Positions 16,565-25,263 of a DNA stretch of 64,000 nucleotides are shown here, one piece after another (within the stretch, counting starts at the first letter, position 1; each line of letters starts with the position of its first letter). The stretch covers positions 1 to 64,000 of the forward strand of contig JAJPKO010000057.1 in the NCBI GenBank assembly GCA_021323655.1. The letters run 5' to 3'. Origin of the DNA: Acidobacteriaceae bacterium. GTDB taxonomy: Bacteria > Acidobacteriota > Terriglobia > Terriglobales > Acidobacteriaceae. Under the pieces are notes generated by a model. That model was not told where the DNA came from and did not search any database. It saw nothing but the letters and a program-made list of their open reading frames with translations. A program made the translations under genes and the position numbers.

Positions 16565-17998
16565 ATGCTAACCACAACTCCCTTTTTGAATATGACTGAA
16601 GAAAGCCGGATACGGGCGAGTGTTCTGATTGTGGATGAAGATGGCGCGGTGCGATACGCCTGCAACGAAATCGCGTCTTCCAAAGGGTACAACGTATATA
16701 GCGCGGAGAATATATCCGCGGCCCTTTCCCTGTTGAGAGGAAATGGTGTTGATATCGTTTTGCTCGACCTGAAGGGGCCGCAAAGTCTTCACCTGGAGCT
16801 CCTGGAACAGATCAAGGCACTGCATCCGGAAACCGCGGTCATTGTGATGACTGCTTATGCAACCATTGCCTCAGCAGTAGAAGCCATGCGCGTGGGTGCG
16901 GCAGACTATTTGACCAAGCCTTTCACGGTGGATGAGCTGACAACGGTCCTTGACCGTGCGGCAGAGCGGCGCGCGCTGGATGTAGCAAGCCGTCGGCTGC
17001 GGGAAAAGCTGCGGACGGAGCAAGGACTGAGCAACATCATCGGGCGCAGCGCCGAGATGGACAGGATTTACCGCATTCTGTCGAAGGTGGCGCTTACCTC
17101 GCACCCTGTACTGATTCTTGGAGAAAGTGGTACCGGAAAAGAGTTGATAGCACGGGCCATACACAGTCATGGTCCCAATGCTGGAAAACCCTTCGTTCCT
17201 GTGGATTGCAGCTCGATCGTGCCTACGCTGATCGAAAGCGAGCTGTTCGGCCACGTAAAAGGAGCATTTACCGGGGCGAACCGCTCCAAAGATGGCCTGC
17301 TGGTTTCCGCCGAAGGCGGGACCGTTTTCCTGGATGAGATTGGAGAGATGCCGCTGGATCTCCAGTCCAAATTGCTTCGCGCCCTTCAGGAGAAAGAGGT
17401 TCGTCCAGTGGGAGCAACGAATCGCGTGCCGATCAACGTGCGTATTCTTGCTGCTACCAATCGCAATTTGACCGAGATGGTGGAGCAAGGGCGCTTCCGC
17501 AAAGACTTATATTACCGGCTCAATGTGGTGAATCTCCGTCTGCCCGCCCTGCGGCAAAGGCGGGAAGATGTGCCGCTGCTGATCGCCCATTTCCTGGAGC
17601 GCAAGAACCGCGAATACGGGAAGAACTTCCGGATGAGCGATGAGATGCTGCGCGTCCTGATGGAATATGACTGGCCAGGAAATGTGCGCGAGTTGGAGCA
17701 CCTGATTGACCGCGCGTGCGCCTACTGCTCGGGCAATGTTTTGCAGCTCGGGGATGCGCCAACTTCAGTGGTGGAGTATTACTCGAATACGCGTCGGCGG
17801 ACTTTCTCGCCTGAGGCAAAGACTGATACTTCCCTGATTGCTCCATCCATCACTTCGCTGGTGGAACTCGAAAAGCAGGCCATACAGAAGGCGTTGGACA
17901 CCCTTCAGGGAGACAAGCTGGCTGCTGCAAAGCTGCTGGGAATCGGTAAAACGACCCTGTATCGCAAGATCAAGGAATACGGTCTGAATCAAGCATGA
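16565..17998 (+). CDS. sigma-54-dependent response regulator (NtrC family)
   Basis: About 477 residues. Receiver domain 18-130: acid pair D24/D26, phospho-acceptor D68 (VLLDLKGP), conserved Lys in LTKPF. The AAA+ domain (about 155-390) has Walker A GESGTGKE, the sigma-54 contact loop KGAFTGA and Walker B VFLDEIGEMP. A Fis-type helix-turn-helix closes the protein (KLAAAKLLGIGKTTLYRKIKE). All parts needed for sigma-54 activation are present. I prefer ATG 16565 over an upstream ATG that adds an unrelated basic leader. No histidine kinase lies nearby; the next gene is a receiver-like protein. Confidence 0.93.
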   Translation: MLTTTPFLNMTEESRIRASVLIVDEDGAVRYACNEIASSKGYNVYSAENISAALSLLRGNGVDIVLLDLKGPQSLHLELLEQIKALHPETAVIVMTAYATIASAVEAMRVGAADYLTKPFTVDELTTVLDRAAERRALDVASRRLREKLRTEQGLSNIIGRSAEMDRIYRILSKVALTSHPVLILGESGTGKELIARAIHSHGPNAGKPFVPVDCSSIVPTLIESELFGHVKGAFTGANRSKDGLLVSAEGGTVFLDEIGEMPLDLQSKLLRALQEKEVRPVGATNRVPINVRILAATNRNLTEMVEQGRFRKDLYYRLNVVNLRLPALRQRREDVPLLIAHFLERKNREYGKNFRMSDEMLRVLMEYDWPGNVRELEHLIDRACAYCSGNVLQLGDAPTSVVEYYSNTRRRTFSPEAKTDTSLIAPSITSLVELEKQAIQKALDTLQGDKLAAAKLLGIGKTTLYRKIKEYGLNQA

Positions 17999-18049
17999 AC
18001 GGCTGGTAAGCAGCATTCACAATTCTGAACCAATTTGAGGAGCCAGAGT

Positions 18050-18574
18050 ATGCGAACGATGTTGATGATTACCCCAATTTTAGGAGCGGAGAACTGCGCG
18101 TCCATGCTGACGAAACAACTTGCAATGGAGGTGGAAATTGCCACGAACCGCAGGGACGGACTGGCGAAGTTGCGGCGTAAAGAATACTCCATTGTTGTTA
18201 TAGACGGTGCGATTGTGGACGCCGACCCGGAAGCAGCCGAAGCGCTCTGGAAATACGCAGGGTTTGCTGTTCCGATGCAGTTCAACTTCGCCATTTCCGG
18301 AACGGCGCGATTGGTACGTGAAGTCCGCGCTGTTCTTGACCGCCGCGAACAGGAGAAGACGGTGGCCATGCGCGCGGCAACCATGGCAGTAGAAAATGAG
18401 TTGCGCGATGTGGTTACCGGTCTGGTGCTGCATTCCCAACTTGCGCTTACCGAACCTGAGATCCCTGCAGCACTTTCCGCGCGCCTCAAAACTGTTGCAG
18501 CGCTGGCTGGCGCGCTACGCGAAAAGCTGGGAAGTGAAGCACCGAACGCGGCTAATGCATCAGGTGCTCGTTAA
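18050..18574 (+). CDS. pseudo-receiver plus DHp-like protein
   Basis: 174 residues. Residues 1-105 look like a CheY-type receiver: the strand ending in D (YSIVVIDGAIVDAD) is kept, but the acid pair after strand 1 is replaced by MITPI, so phosphorylation is doubtful. Residues about 110-165 form two helices like a kinase dimerisation domain (ENELRDVVTGLVLHSQLAL, then a second helix with ARLKTVAALAGALREKL), but the catalytic His is not at the usual place and no ATPase domain follows. ATG 18050 has GAGGAG seven bases upstream. It lies 51 bases after the sigma-54 regulator and is probably its partner or modulator. Confidence 0.6.
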   Translation: MRTMLMITPILGAENCASMLTKQLAMEVEIATNRRDGLAKLRRKEYSIVVIDGAIVDADPEAAEALWKYAGFAVPMQFNFAISGTARLVREVRAVLDRREQEKTVAMRAATMAVENELRDVVTGLVLHSQLALTEPEIPAALSARLKTVAALAGALREKLGSEAPNAANASGAR

Positions 18575-18699
18575 AGGCCAGCGTAGTTCGGCATGGCCTG
18601 CCTGAATTTGTTTTATCTTCGTCCGCACACGGTATTCTTATGCCGTTCTTTACAGTTACAAGGATGACGAGATCGTTGTAGGAGCTTGCGGTTGTGGTT

Positions 18700-18776
18700 T
18701 CCACCCTTCGCTGTGCGAAGAATGGGGCACCCGGGGAGACTGAGGCATCCGCATTGTGTGGGCTTATTCCGGGTGC
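18700..18776. repeat. structured intergenic repeat-like sequence
   Basis: CTTCGC-TGT-GCGAAG (18706-18720) forms a hairpin extended by CCACC/GGGG, and GCACCCGG (18727-18734) pairs with CCGGGTGC (18769-18776). The central GGGGCACCCGGG string recurs inside scpA near 61589-61600. It fills most of the 219-base gap between the pseudo-receiver gene and the convergent secretin gene. Confidence 0.45.
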
Positions 18777-18793
18777 GCTGACATAGGAATGCG

Positions 18794-20650
18794 TTAGTGG
18801 ACGGGGAGCATGACCATTTGACCGGCGGGTTGAGTGTGTCCGAGGCGGACTATGTAGGGCGTAATCAGCACGATCAGCTTTGTGGTGCTGACCTGCGTGT
18901 CTTTGTTGGTGGTGGACTGGAGGAAGCCTGGCAGCTCGCTGAGTCCGGGAATTCCGCTGATGGCGGCGCTTTGCTGTTTGGTGATATTGCTGACTACGAG
19001 CGCGCTTTCGCCCCGTGCCAGCGTGATATTGCCTGTGTACTGCCGGTTACTGAGGACCGGGTTGCCGTCGAGGGTCTGTCCTGTGAGAGACACGATTTTT
19101 AGGTCGAGCTTGAGCGAAACATCGTGGTCCTGCTGGATGCGTGGAGTGGCGGTGAGTGTCAGTCCCAGGTCCTGATATTGCACCTGCGGAATGGTTGTGC
19201 TCAGGCTGCTTTGCAGCGACGCTGCGCTGATGCCAAGGTTCTGGAGATAGCTGGAAAGGCCAGCCTGCGAGATTCCAGGAATATTGAGAGAGCTTCCCGC
19301 CAGGTTTGAGTAGGTCGAGGTGACGATGGGGTATCGAGTGCCGCTGCGGAAGGTGGCTTGGTCCTGGTCCTGGACGCGGAGCTGGACGTTGTCTATTGCG
19401 CGGGTGTCAGACGAGTTGAGGCTGAGATTGAGTGTGGCGCTTTGGTTAAGCGTGAGGCCGCTCTCGGTGATTCCGCCGCCGAAGAGGGCAAAGGGCTGGT
19501 TGAAGACGGTGCCGGAGACGACGCCTGACGCTATCAAAATGGCCACGATTGCGAGATTGTCGCCGGCATTGGCGAGGCCCGAGGAAATGATTTGCTGCAC
19601 GGCGCTCTGGTTGTTCTGAATGATCTGATTGACTTCAGAGGGGACGTTGAAGACTGTTGTCTGCTGGGGCAACTGCGCACCGAGATTCACGAGGCGCGAT
19701 TGGTCTATTTCATAGAGGCGAAGATTCAGAAGGACCTGGCCGCGTCCGGCGAGTAATTCTGCTAGCGTATGGTTCAGCGCCTCAACGCGTTCTTTTGGAC
19801 CACGCACGGTGAGGGTGTGCTGGTCCTGCTGAATGGTCGCCTGCTGAATTTCAAAGACCTGGCGCACGGCATTGCCGAGACCGGTGGCCTCATCTGGCGT
19901 CAGACCGGGAAGATAGATCGTTTCCATGACCTGACGCTCAAATTTTGCACGATTGTCTTTTGTGTCGGCGGCAACGAGCACGCGTTTTTCATCGAGCGGG
20001 ACAAAAAATGTTCCGGTGGCGAGCTTGAGCATTTGCGCGGCCTGGGCGAAGTCCACATTGTCTACATCGAAGCGGACGAGCTGGCTGGGGACAGATGAGT
20101 CGAGAGTCGGAACGATGCCATAGGCACTGAGCACCTGGCGCAGGACATCGGTCCCTGCGCTGCGCAGATGAAAGCTCATTTTTCCATTAGAGGGAGAAAG
20201 GTTGACGGGAGGAGAGGATGTTTCTACCGCGGGGGCGAGCAAGGCATCGTGTGGCTCATAGTCGCGCGCGAGCTCATCGAGATGCTGGGCCACGATAGGA
20301 TTTTGCGGGTCGAGGGTATAAGCCTCGGCCAGATCTGCGCGTGCAGCGGCATTATTTCCGAGCAAACGCGATTTGCTGGCATCCTGCACAAGCTTAGTAA
20401 GCAGGTGCTCTCTGGCAATGGTGAGAGAGGTGGCGTAATCGCGATTTTGCGGGGCGAGCTGGAAGGCACGCTGAAAGTCTTTGACTGCGGTGCGGAGGTC
20501 GTCTTTCTCGAGGGCCTTTGCCCCTTCAAGAAAGGCTTTTGTTGCTCCAGAAGGGTCGGGCTTGACGGTCGGTGTTTGACCATAACTGCAGAGGCCGGTC
20601 AGCAACAGCGCGATCAAAACTGCCCCATGACTGGAACGGCGGAGCATCAT
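18794..20650 (-). CDS. secretin (GspD/PilQ superfamily) with N-terminal TPR region
   Basis: 618 residues: signal peptide 1-24, a TPR-like region (about 35-130, FLEGAKALEKDDLRTAVKDF), a secretin/TonB short N-terminal type domain (about 165-235, LRQVLSAYGIVPTLDSS), a KH-like N domain (about 240-305) and the C-terminal secretin barrel with its conserved ending (ISGIPGLSELPGF, then TKLIVLITPYIV). Secretins form outer-membrane gates for type II/III secretion, type IV pili or phage. No other secretion genes lie nearby. Its start overlaps the stop of the HAD gene (ATGA), so the two are co-translated. Confidence 0.88.
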   Translation of the reverse strand: MMLRRSSHGAVLIALLLTGLCSYGQTPTVKPDPSGATKAFLEGAKALEKDDLRTAVKDFQRAFQLAPQNRDYATSLTIAREHLLTKLVQDASKSRLLGNNAAARADLAEAYTLDPQNPIVAQHLDELARDYEPHDALLAPAVETSSPPVNLSPSNGKMSFHLRSAGTDVLRQVLSAYGIVPTLDSSVPSQLVRFDVDNVDFAQAAQMLKLATGTFFVPLDEKRVLVAADTKDNRAKFERQVMETIYLPGLTPDEATGLGNAVRQVFEIQQATIQQDQHTLTVRGPKERVEALNHTLAELLAGRGQVLLNLRLYEIDQSRLVNLGAQLPQQTTVFNVPSEVNQIIQNNQSAVQQIISSGLANAGDNLAIVAILIASGVVSGTVFNQPFALFGGGITESGLTLNQSATLNLSLNSSDTRAIDNVQLRVQDQDQATFRSGTRYPIVTSTYSNLAGSSLNIPGISQAGLSSYLQNLGISAASLQSSLSTTIPQVQYQDLGLTLTATPRIQQDHDVSLKLDLKIVSLTGQTLDGNPVLSNRQYTGNITLARGESALVVSNITKQQSAAISGIPGLSELPGFLQSTTNKDTQVSTTKLIVLITPYIVRLGHTQPAGQMVMLPVH

Positions 20651-21381
20651 TGGGCGCTCGCAAGCAGGTCCGCCAGAGTGGTGGCGCAGACCTCAGGGTG
20701 ATGTTCCAACAGGTCGTCGAAGGAGTAGTGTCCGGTGGCGACGGCGATGGTTGGAAGGCCATTGGCGCGCGCGGCGACGATGTCGGACGGAGTGTCGCCA
20801 ATGACGCAGACGGTGGCATTCTGACCGGCGAGGGAGCGCCCGAGCGAAGCAGCGTGCGCGATCATGTCTGAACGCTGGACGAAGCGGTCACTGAATCCTC
20901 CAAAGCTGAACCAATGGCGGACCCCTACGGCTTCAAGCTTGAGCCAGCCGATGACTTCGAGGTTTCCGGTGCCGACGCCGAGAGTGGCACCTTTCGCATG
21001 CAGGTAAGCAAGGATTTCGTCTACGCCGGGCATCTTCATAAGGTCCATTTGTTCGCGGCGTTCGGCGACGAAGGAGCACATGGAGCGAAAGACCGATTCA
21101 AGATGCGGCTCCCAATGTTCGGGGTCGAGCGCAGCAAGGCGGAAGGCATCTCGCAGGATGCCGGGGTCAGTGTTTCCGCTGAGGGTGACGCCGTCGAGGA
21201 CAAGCTCACGCCCCATGATGCTGCGGACGCTTTCAAAAAATGAATCATAGTGGATGCGGTCACGGCTGCGCAGGATGGTGCCGTCGATATCAAACAGGTA
21301 GGCCTTCTGCTGGTCCCAGAGGAAGCCATCCTGAATGTGGATACGCGGAGTTGTCTGTGCGGAAGTGAGTGTGGTGCTCAA
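20647..21381 (-). CDS. HAD-superfamily phosphatase (phosphoglycolate phosphatase-like)
   Basis: 244 residues. Motif I is LFDIDGTILRSRDR (nucleophile Asp at the first D). A helical cap (about 45-120) contains TLSGNTDPGILRDAF. Motif II Thr/Ser falls in LGVGTGNLEVIGW, motif III is the basic region before it, and motif IV is VCVIGDTPSDIVAARANG. This fits small-molecule phosphatases such as Gph. The gene overlaps the secretin start by four bases, an unusual pairing. The substrate is unknown. Confidence 0.82.
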   Translation of the reverse strand: MSTTLTSAQTTPRIHIQDGFLWDQQKAYLFDIDGTILRSRDRIHYDSFFESVRSIMGRELVLDGVTLSGNTDPGILRDAFRLAALDPEHWEPHLESVFRSMCSFVAERREQMDLMKMPGVDEILAYLHAKGATLGVGTGNLEVIGWLKLEAVGVRHWFSFGGFSDRFVQRSDMIAHAASLGRSLAGQNATVCVIGDTPSDIVAARANGLPTIAVATGHYSFDDLLEHHPEVCATTLADLLASAQ

Positions 21382-21477
21382 GGAAGATGCAGCCCCTTCA
21401 AAATATCTGTTTCCAGTAAAACAGAAGAGACCACATCTCTGCGAGAGCGACGCGGGAAGACCGGGCTGGCCCGGGCT

Positions 21478-21774
21478 TCAGGAGGTGATGCCGAAGCGTG
21501 TGGTCCCCTGCCGTACTTCAAATACAGGACGTTCGCTGCGCGGCGGGCGCTTGAGGCCGATGCGAATCTGCGCGGTGTCTATATCAAGCTCAGCGAGGGT
21601 GCGGCTGAGGGTGTTGCGGTGCATGCCGAGTTCTTTGGCGGCTTTGCACTGGTTTCCCTTGTGGTGCGCAAGGACGGTGATGAGGTAGCGGCGCTTGAAT
21701 TCGCGCACAGCTTCAGCGTAAGTGATACCACCCGCGTGCATCGCGGCCACAAGATTTTCCAGTTCGCGTTTCAC
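21478..21774 (-). CDS. Fis-type helix-turn-helix protein
   Basis: 98 residues. The middle (about 20-65) is the Fis/NtrC C-terminal helix-turn-helix: YLITVLAHHKGNQCKAAKEL then GMHRNTLSRTLAELDI. An amphipathic helix lies before it and a short basic tail (RPPRSERPVFEVRQG) after it. It could be a nucleoid protein or the stand-alone DNA-binding part of a sigma-54 activator. It is upstream of the HAD-secretin pair on the same strand and could regulate them; that is an inference. Confidence 0.75.
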   Translation of the reverse strand: MKRELENLVAAMHAGGITYAEAVREFKRRYLITVLAHHKGNQCKAAKELGMHRNTLSRTLAELDIDTAQIRIGLKRPPRSERPVFEVRQGTTRFGITS

Positions 21775-21813
21775 AAATGCCTCTCTTCGCCGTGTATACT
21801 TCCGGCTGCTGCT

Positions 21814-22350
21814 TTATGCCTGTGGCTTCAGCCAATCGGGCTGCGCATCGCGGATGAGCTTGACGCCATCGCGGATCCGCTGGCTCAGGTCCATGGGTGT
21901 AACAATGGCGGCCTCGTGCGCGGCGGAGAGAAAATAAGGCGCGAGCCTTGAGTTTTCCATCCACGTGGCGTGAGGAAGAAATGCGGCCACGGCCATTACG
22001 CCCAATGTGATGAGCACACAACCTTTCAGCAGGCCAAAAGCGGCGCCTGCCAGCCGGTCAGCCCAACCCAGTCCTATTGTCCGGACGGACCAGCGAATGA
22101 ATCGCCCGGTCAATCCGGCAGCAATCATTACTGCAATGGCGATTGCGATAAATGCAATTGCCTCAGCCGCCCCGACGGAATGGACCCAGTTTTCCACCCA
22201 TGGGAGCAGCTTTTGATAATTCCAGCTTGCGAGGAGAAGTCCGAGAACGACTCCGGCAAGCGAGAAGGCCTCAACAAAAAAACCATGTTTTGCCGCGCTT
22301 AATACGGAAACGGTCAGGATGATGACAATCGCCCAATCCATTAACGCCAT
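21814..22350 (-). CDS. cvpA: CvpA family membrane protein
   Basis: 178 residues with four membrane helices (about 4-25, 30-48, 66-90, 105-125) and the CvpA pattern LADRLAGAAFGLLKGCVLI in the third/fourth region. In Escherichia coli cvpA is next to purF and affects colicin V production and bile resistance; the mechanism is unclear. Here it follows purC by 33 bases on the same strand, so the link to purine genes is retained. Confidence 0.85.
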   Translation of the reverse strand: MALMDWAIVIILTVSVLSAAKHGFFVEAFSLAGVVLGLLLASWNYQKLLPWVENWVHSVGAAEAIAFIAIAIAVMIAAGLTGRFIRWSVRTIGLGWADRLAGAAFGLLKGCVLITLGVMAVAAFLPHATWMENSRLAPYFLSAAHEAAIVTPMDLSQRIRDGVKLIRDAQPDWLKPQA

Positions 22351-22383
22351 GCGTGGTCTTTTCCTTAAAGCAAATACGCTTTG

Positions 22384-23277
22384 CTAGAGTGCCAACACTT
22401 TTCCGGTTAGCAACTCATACGCCTGCAGATATTTTTCCTGCGTTTTCTTCACTACGTCGTCGGGCAAGCCGGGCGCGGGGGCCTGCTTGTTCCAGCGAAT
22501 ACTTTCGAGGTAATCACGTACATACTGCTTGTCGAAGGATGGCTGCGCTCCTCCGGGTCTATAACCTTCACGCGGCCAGAAACGGGACGAATCGGGCGTG
22601 AGGACTTCGTCGGCAAGAATGATGCCTTCGGCAGTTGTACCAAACTCAAACTTGGTGTCTGCGAGAATCAGGCCGCGGCTTTCGGCATGTTCTGATGCTT
22701 TGGCATAGATGGCGAGGCTGAGATCGCGGAGCTGTTCCGCGCTGCGGGTGCCTACGAGTTTGACCATCTCATCAAAAGAAATATTTTCGTCGTGCTTGCC
22801 GTGGAGGCTCTTTGTCGCAGGGGTAAAGAGCGGTTCAGGCAGCTTGTCTGACTCCTGTAGTCCCTGGGGCAGGCGAATGCCGCATACGGCGCCGGTTGCC
22901 TGATAATCTTTCCATCCGGAGCCGGAAAGATAGCCGCGTACGACGCACTCTACAGGGAACATCTGCGCGCGCTTTACGAGCATGGAGCGGTCGCGGAGCA
23001 CATCTTTGTAGCTGGCCAGTTCGCGCGGATATTCATCCACATTGGCAGTGACGAGATGGTTGGGAACGATGTCCTTGAGGAAATCAAACCAGAAGAGTGA
23101 TATCTGGGTGAGGACTTTTCCTTTGCCTGGAATTCCGGTGGCAAGTACATGGTCAAAAGCGGAGATGCGGTCTGTGGCCACGAGCAGGAGGAACTCACCT
23201 ACCGAGTAGAGGTCGCGCACTTTTCCGCGTGCATGCAGAACCAGATCGCTGAACTCGGTTTCATGAAGGGCTGGCAA
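22384..23277 (-). CDS. purC: phosphoribosylaminoimidazole-succinocarboxamide synthase (SAICAR synthetase)
   Basis: Joins CAIR and aspartate with ATP to make SAICAR in de novo purine synthesis. The ATP-binding beginning is ARGKVRDLYSV. Then come ATDRISAFDHVLATGIPGKG, ECVVRGYLSGSGWKDYQ, and the second SAICAR signature LILADTKFEFG. 297 residues is the long bacterial/eukaryotic-type form. The start is TTG 23275-23277 with AAAGG about eight bases upstream. A good promoter (TTGACA, 17-base spacer, CAGAAT) precedes it. cvpA follows. Confidence 0.95.
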   Translation of the reverse strand: MPALHETEFSDLVLHARGKVRDLYSVGEFLLLVATDRISAFDHVLATGIPGKGKVLTQISLFWFDFLKDIVPNHLVTANVDEYPRELASYKDVLRDRSMLVKRAQMFPVECVVRGYLSGSGWKDYQATGAVCGIRLPQGLQESDKLPEPLFTPATKSLHGKHDENISFDEMVKLVGTRSAEQLRDLSLAIYAKASEHAESRGLILADTKFEFGTTAEGIILADEVLTPDSSRFWPREGYRPGGAQPSFDKQYVRDYLESIRWNKQAPAPGLPDDVVKKTQEKYLQAYELLTGKVLAL

Positions 23278-23310
23278 TGAGGAAACCTTTCGCAGAGAGG
23301 CTGAAAGTTG

Positions 23311-23339
23311 ATTCTGCTTCTGCCGGAAAAGTTTGTCAA
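23311..23339 (-). promoter_or_regulatory. sigma-70-type promoter for purC
   Basis: On the minus strand, TTGACA (23339-23334) is 17 bases from CAGAAT (23316-23311), which leaves about 34 bases to the purC start. The -35 is a perfect match and the -10 matches four of six. Confidence 0.5.
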
Positions 23340-23481
23340 CGCGTTACAAATGTGGATTTCATGCAGTGTTTGTGCTGCTATGCCACCGCCGGGGAGGACT
23401 GTCAAGAGGAAATCTCTACCTTTGCTGTAAGCAGATACAATAAGAAAAGGGCCGACGCCCCCTTAGAGAGTAATCAAGAAT

Positions 23482-23859
23482 ATGTATGAAGTAACGGTAG
23501 AGCGCGGGTTCTCTTCAGGGCATTACCTGCGTAATTACAAAGGCAAGTGTGAGAACCCGCACGGCCATAATTATAAGGTCCGCATAACGCTGCGCGGCGA
23601 GAAGCTGGACACGGCGGGCCTGTTGCTGGACTTTAAGGACCTGAAGCAGGTGATGCGTCCGGTGATTGACCGTCTTGACCACCAGATGCTGAATGATCTG
23701 GAACCATTTACGGAGATCAATCCGTCGGCTGAAAACCTGGCCCGGTATTTCTATGACGAGACGAACAAGCAGCTGGCAGAGATGACGGGCGGCCGTGTCC
23801 ACGTGAAGGACTGCACCATCTATGAAACCGACACCACGACTGCTACCTACTACGAGTAA
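23482..23859 (+). CDS. queD: 6-carboxy-5,6,7,8-tetrahydropterin synthase
   Basis: Converts dihydroneopterin triphosphate to CPH4 in queuosine precursor synthesis. 125 residues. Zinc histidines lie in FSSGHYL and ENPHGHNY; the catalytic cysteine is in YKGKCENPHG; the Asp-His pair is in VIDRLDHQMLND; and the glutamate in INPSAENLARY plus the closing VKDCTIYETDTTTATY fit the family. AGAGAG precedes ATG 23482. queE follows six bases later. Confidence 0.93.
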   Translation: MYEVTVERGFSSGHYLRNYKGKCENPHGHNYKVRITLRGEKLDTAGLLLDFKDLKQVMRPVIDRLDHQMLNDLEPFTEINPSAENLARYFYDETNKQLAEMTGGRVHVKDCTIYETDTTTATYYE

Positions 23860-23865
23860 TTACCT

Positions 23866-24546
23866 GTGTATCTGATTGAAATTTACAAATCAGTGCAAGG
23901 CGAATCGAGCTTTGCCGGGCGTCCGTGTATTTTTGTGCGGCTGGCTGGGTGCAACCTGCGCTGCACCTGGTGCGACTCAGAATACACATTCAAAGGCGGG
24001 CACAAGCTTTCTGAAGACGAAGTTGTGGCCGAAATTGAGAAACTTGCGCCCGGGAAGCTGATTGAGTTTACGGGCGGCGAGCCGCTTTTGCAGGAGCGCG
24101 AGCTAGTTCCGTTGATGCAGCGCCTGCTGGCAGATGGTTACGAACTCATGATTGAGACGAGCGGTGAGCGGCCGCTGGACCATGTGCCTGCCGCAGTCCA
24201 CAAGATTGTGGATGTGAAGTGCCCGGCTTCTGGTGAAGGCGGCAGCTTCAGAATGAGCAATCTTGAGTTTCTGGGCAAGGGCGATGAGGTGAAGTTTGTC
24301 ATTGCTAATCGTAATGACTATGAATTCGCTCGCGAATTTATCCGGCAACATGCGCTGGAGGCACGAGCAGGAGATGTTTTATTATCTCCTGCCTTTCAGA
24401 AGATGCCTTCCATTGCGCGAAGCACGGAGAATTGCGTGCTGGACCCGCGAGAGCTGGTGGAATGGATGCTGGCCGATGGCCTGGACGCGAGGCTCAGCTT
24501 GCAGATCCACAAATTTGTATGGGAGCCGCAGAAGAAGGGCGTGTAA
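23866..24546 (+). CDS. queE: 7-carboxy-7-deazaguanine synthase (radical SAM)
   Basis: Radical-SAM enzyme that rearranges CPH4 to 7-carboxy-7-deazaguanine. The iron-sulfur cysteines are in CNLRCTWCDSEYTF (Cx3Cx2C). The opening IYKSVQGESSFAGRPCIFVRLAGC and the EFTGGEPLLQ motif are diagnostic. 226 residues. The start is GTG 23866, six bases after queD. queC and queF are not in the window. Confidence 0.95.
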   Translation: MYLIEIYKSVQGESSFAGRPCIFVRLAGCNLRCTWCDSEYTFKGGHKLSEDEVVAEIEKLAPGKLIEFTGGEPLLQERELVPLMQRLLADGYELMIETSGERPLDHVPAAVHKIVDVKCPASGEGGSFRMSNLEFLGKGDEVKFVIANRNDYEFAREFIRQHALEARAGDVLLSPAFQKMPSIARSTENCVLDPRELVEWMLADGLDARLSLQIHKFVWEPQKKGV

Positions 24547-24558
24547 GCCCGGACACTC

Positions 24559-25206
24559 TTACTGCGGCTGTGTTTGCAAGTATTTGTCGAAGGGAATCTC
24601 AAAGTAGAACAGATCTTTACCATCTGCGTCCTTCAACTGCCGCAGGAGCAATTTAGCACCATGGAGGGGAGAGGAACCCAGCCCCTGAATGTCAAAGAAG
24701 AGAAATCCTGCCCGGGTGGTGTGCGGCTCGACGACCAAGGCTTGATATTCGAATTCAGAGAAGTCCCGCTCGACCTTGCTGTTCGGAGTTTTGGGTTTGG
24801 TGTGAAGGTGGATGGGGCCGACAGGAATGTCTGAGCCCTTTTTATCGCGTAAGGAGATGCGGCGTTCGACGTCGTCGGGTTCGGCGGCGGGGATGCGGTC
24901 GCCTGCGGCACTAATGAAGTAAATGCGTGCCTGATCGAGAGAGATGGGCCTGTCTCCGCTGTTGGTGATGATGATGCGGACGGGCAGGAATTGATGGTCG
25001 AGGTAACTGACGCGGAAGAATTTGCCCTTTTCCGCAGTATTATACGGCTCGGCGGCGATGGCGACGTGCTCGTTGGCGTGTACATCCACAGCGGGGTAGG
25101 TGTTTGCATCTTTTGCCGGGGGCGGGCCATGCTCAAAGGCGGCGGACAAGGGAACACAGGAAGCGGCCAGCAACGCAACCGACAGCAGAGAACGCAGACG
25201 CATCAT
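24559..25206 (-). CDS. hypothetical exported protein
   Basis: About 215 residues with a signal peptide (MMRLRSLLSVALLAASCVPLSAAF). The mature part has a beta-sandwich look: VDVHANEHVAIAAEPYN, PVRIIITNSGDRPISLDQAR, then VVEPHTTRAGFLFFDIQGL. That pattern, a soft adhesin-like domain followed by a surface ending in a predicted strand pair, is common in acidobacterial envelope proteins. I cannot name a function. It is convergent with queE and divergent from waaA. A start six codons further upstream is possible but spoils the signal peptide. Confidence 0.6.
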   Translation of the reverse strand: MMRLRSLLSVALLAASCVPLSAAFEHGPPPAKDANTYPAVDVHANEHVAIAAEPYNTAEKGKFFRVSYLDHQFLPVRIIITNSGDRPISLDQARIYFISAAGDRIPAAEPDDVERRISLRDKKGSDIPVGPIHLHTKPKTPNSKVERDFSEFEYQALVVEPHTTRAGFLFFDIQGLGSSPLHGAKLLLRQLKDADGKDLFYFEIPFDKYLQTQPQ

Positions 25207-25263
25207 TCTGCCGACCATTATCATCGTTGATTAAGACTTCGCAAAGTGGGTTTTGGTAAGCCG

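Noticed and set aside
23278-23481. A preQ1 riboswitch upstream of queD
   Set aside because: I could not find a preQ1-I type stem followed by the A-rich tail and downstream pairing; only a -10-like TACAAT is seen.
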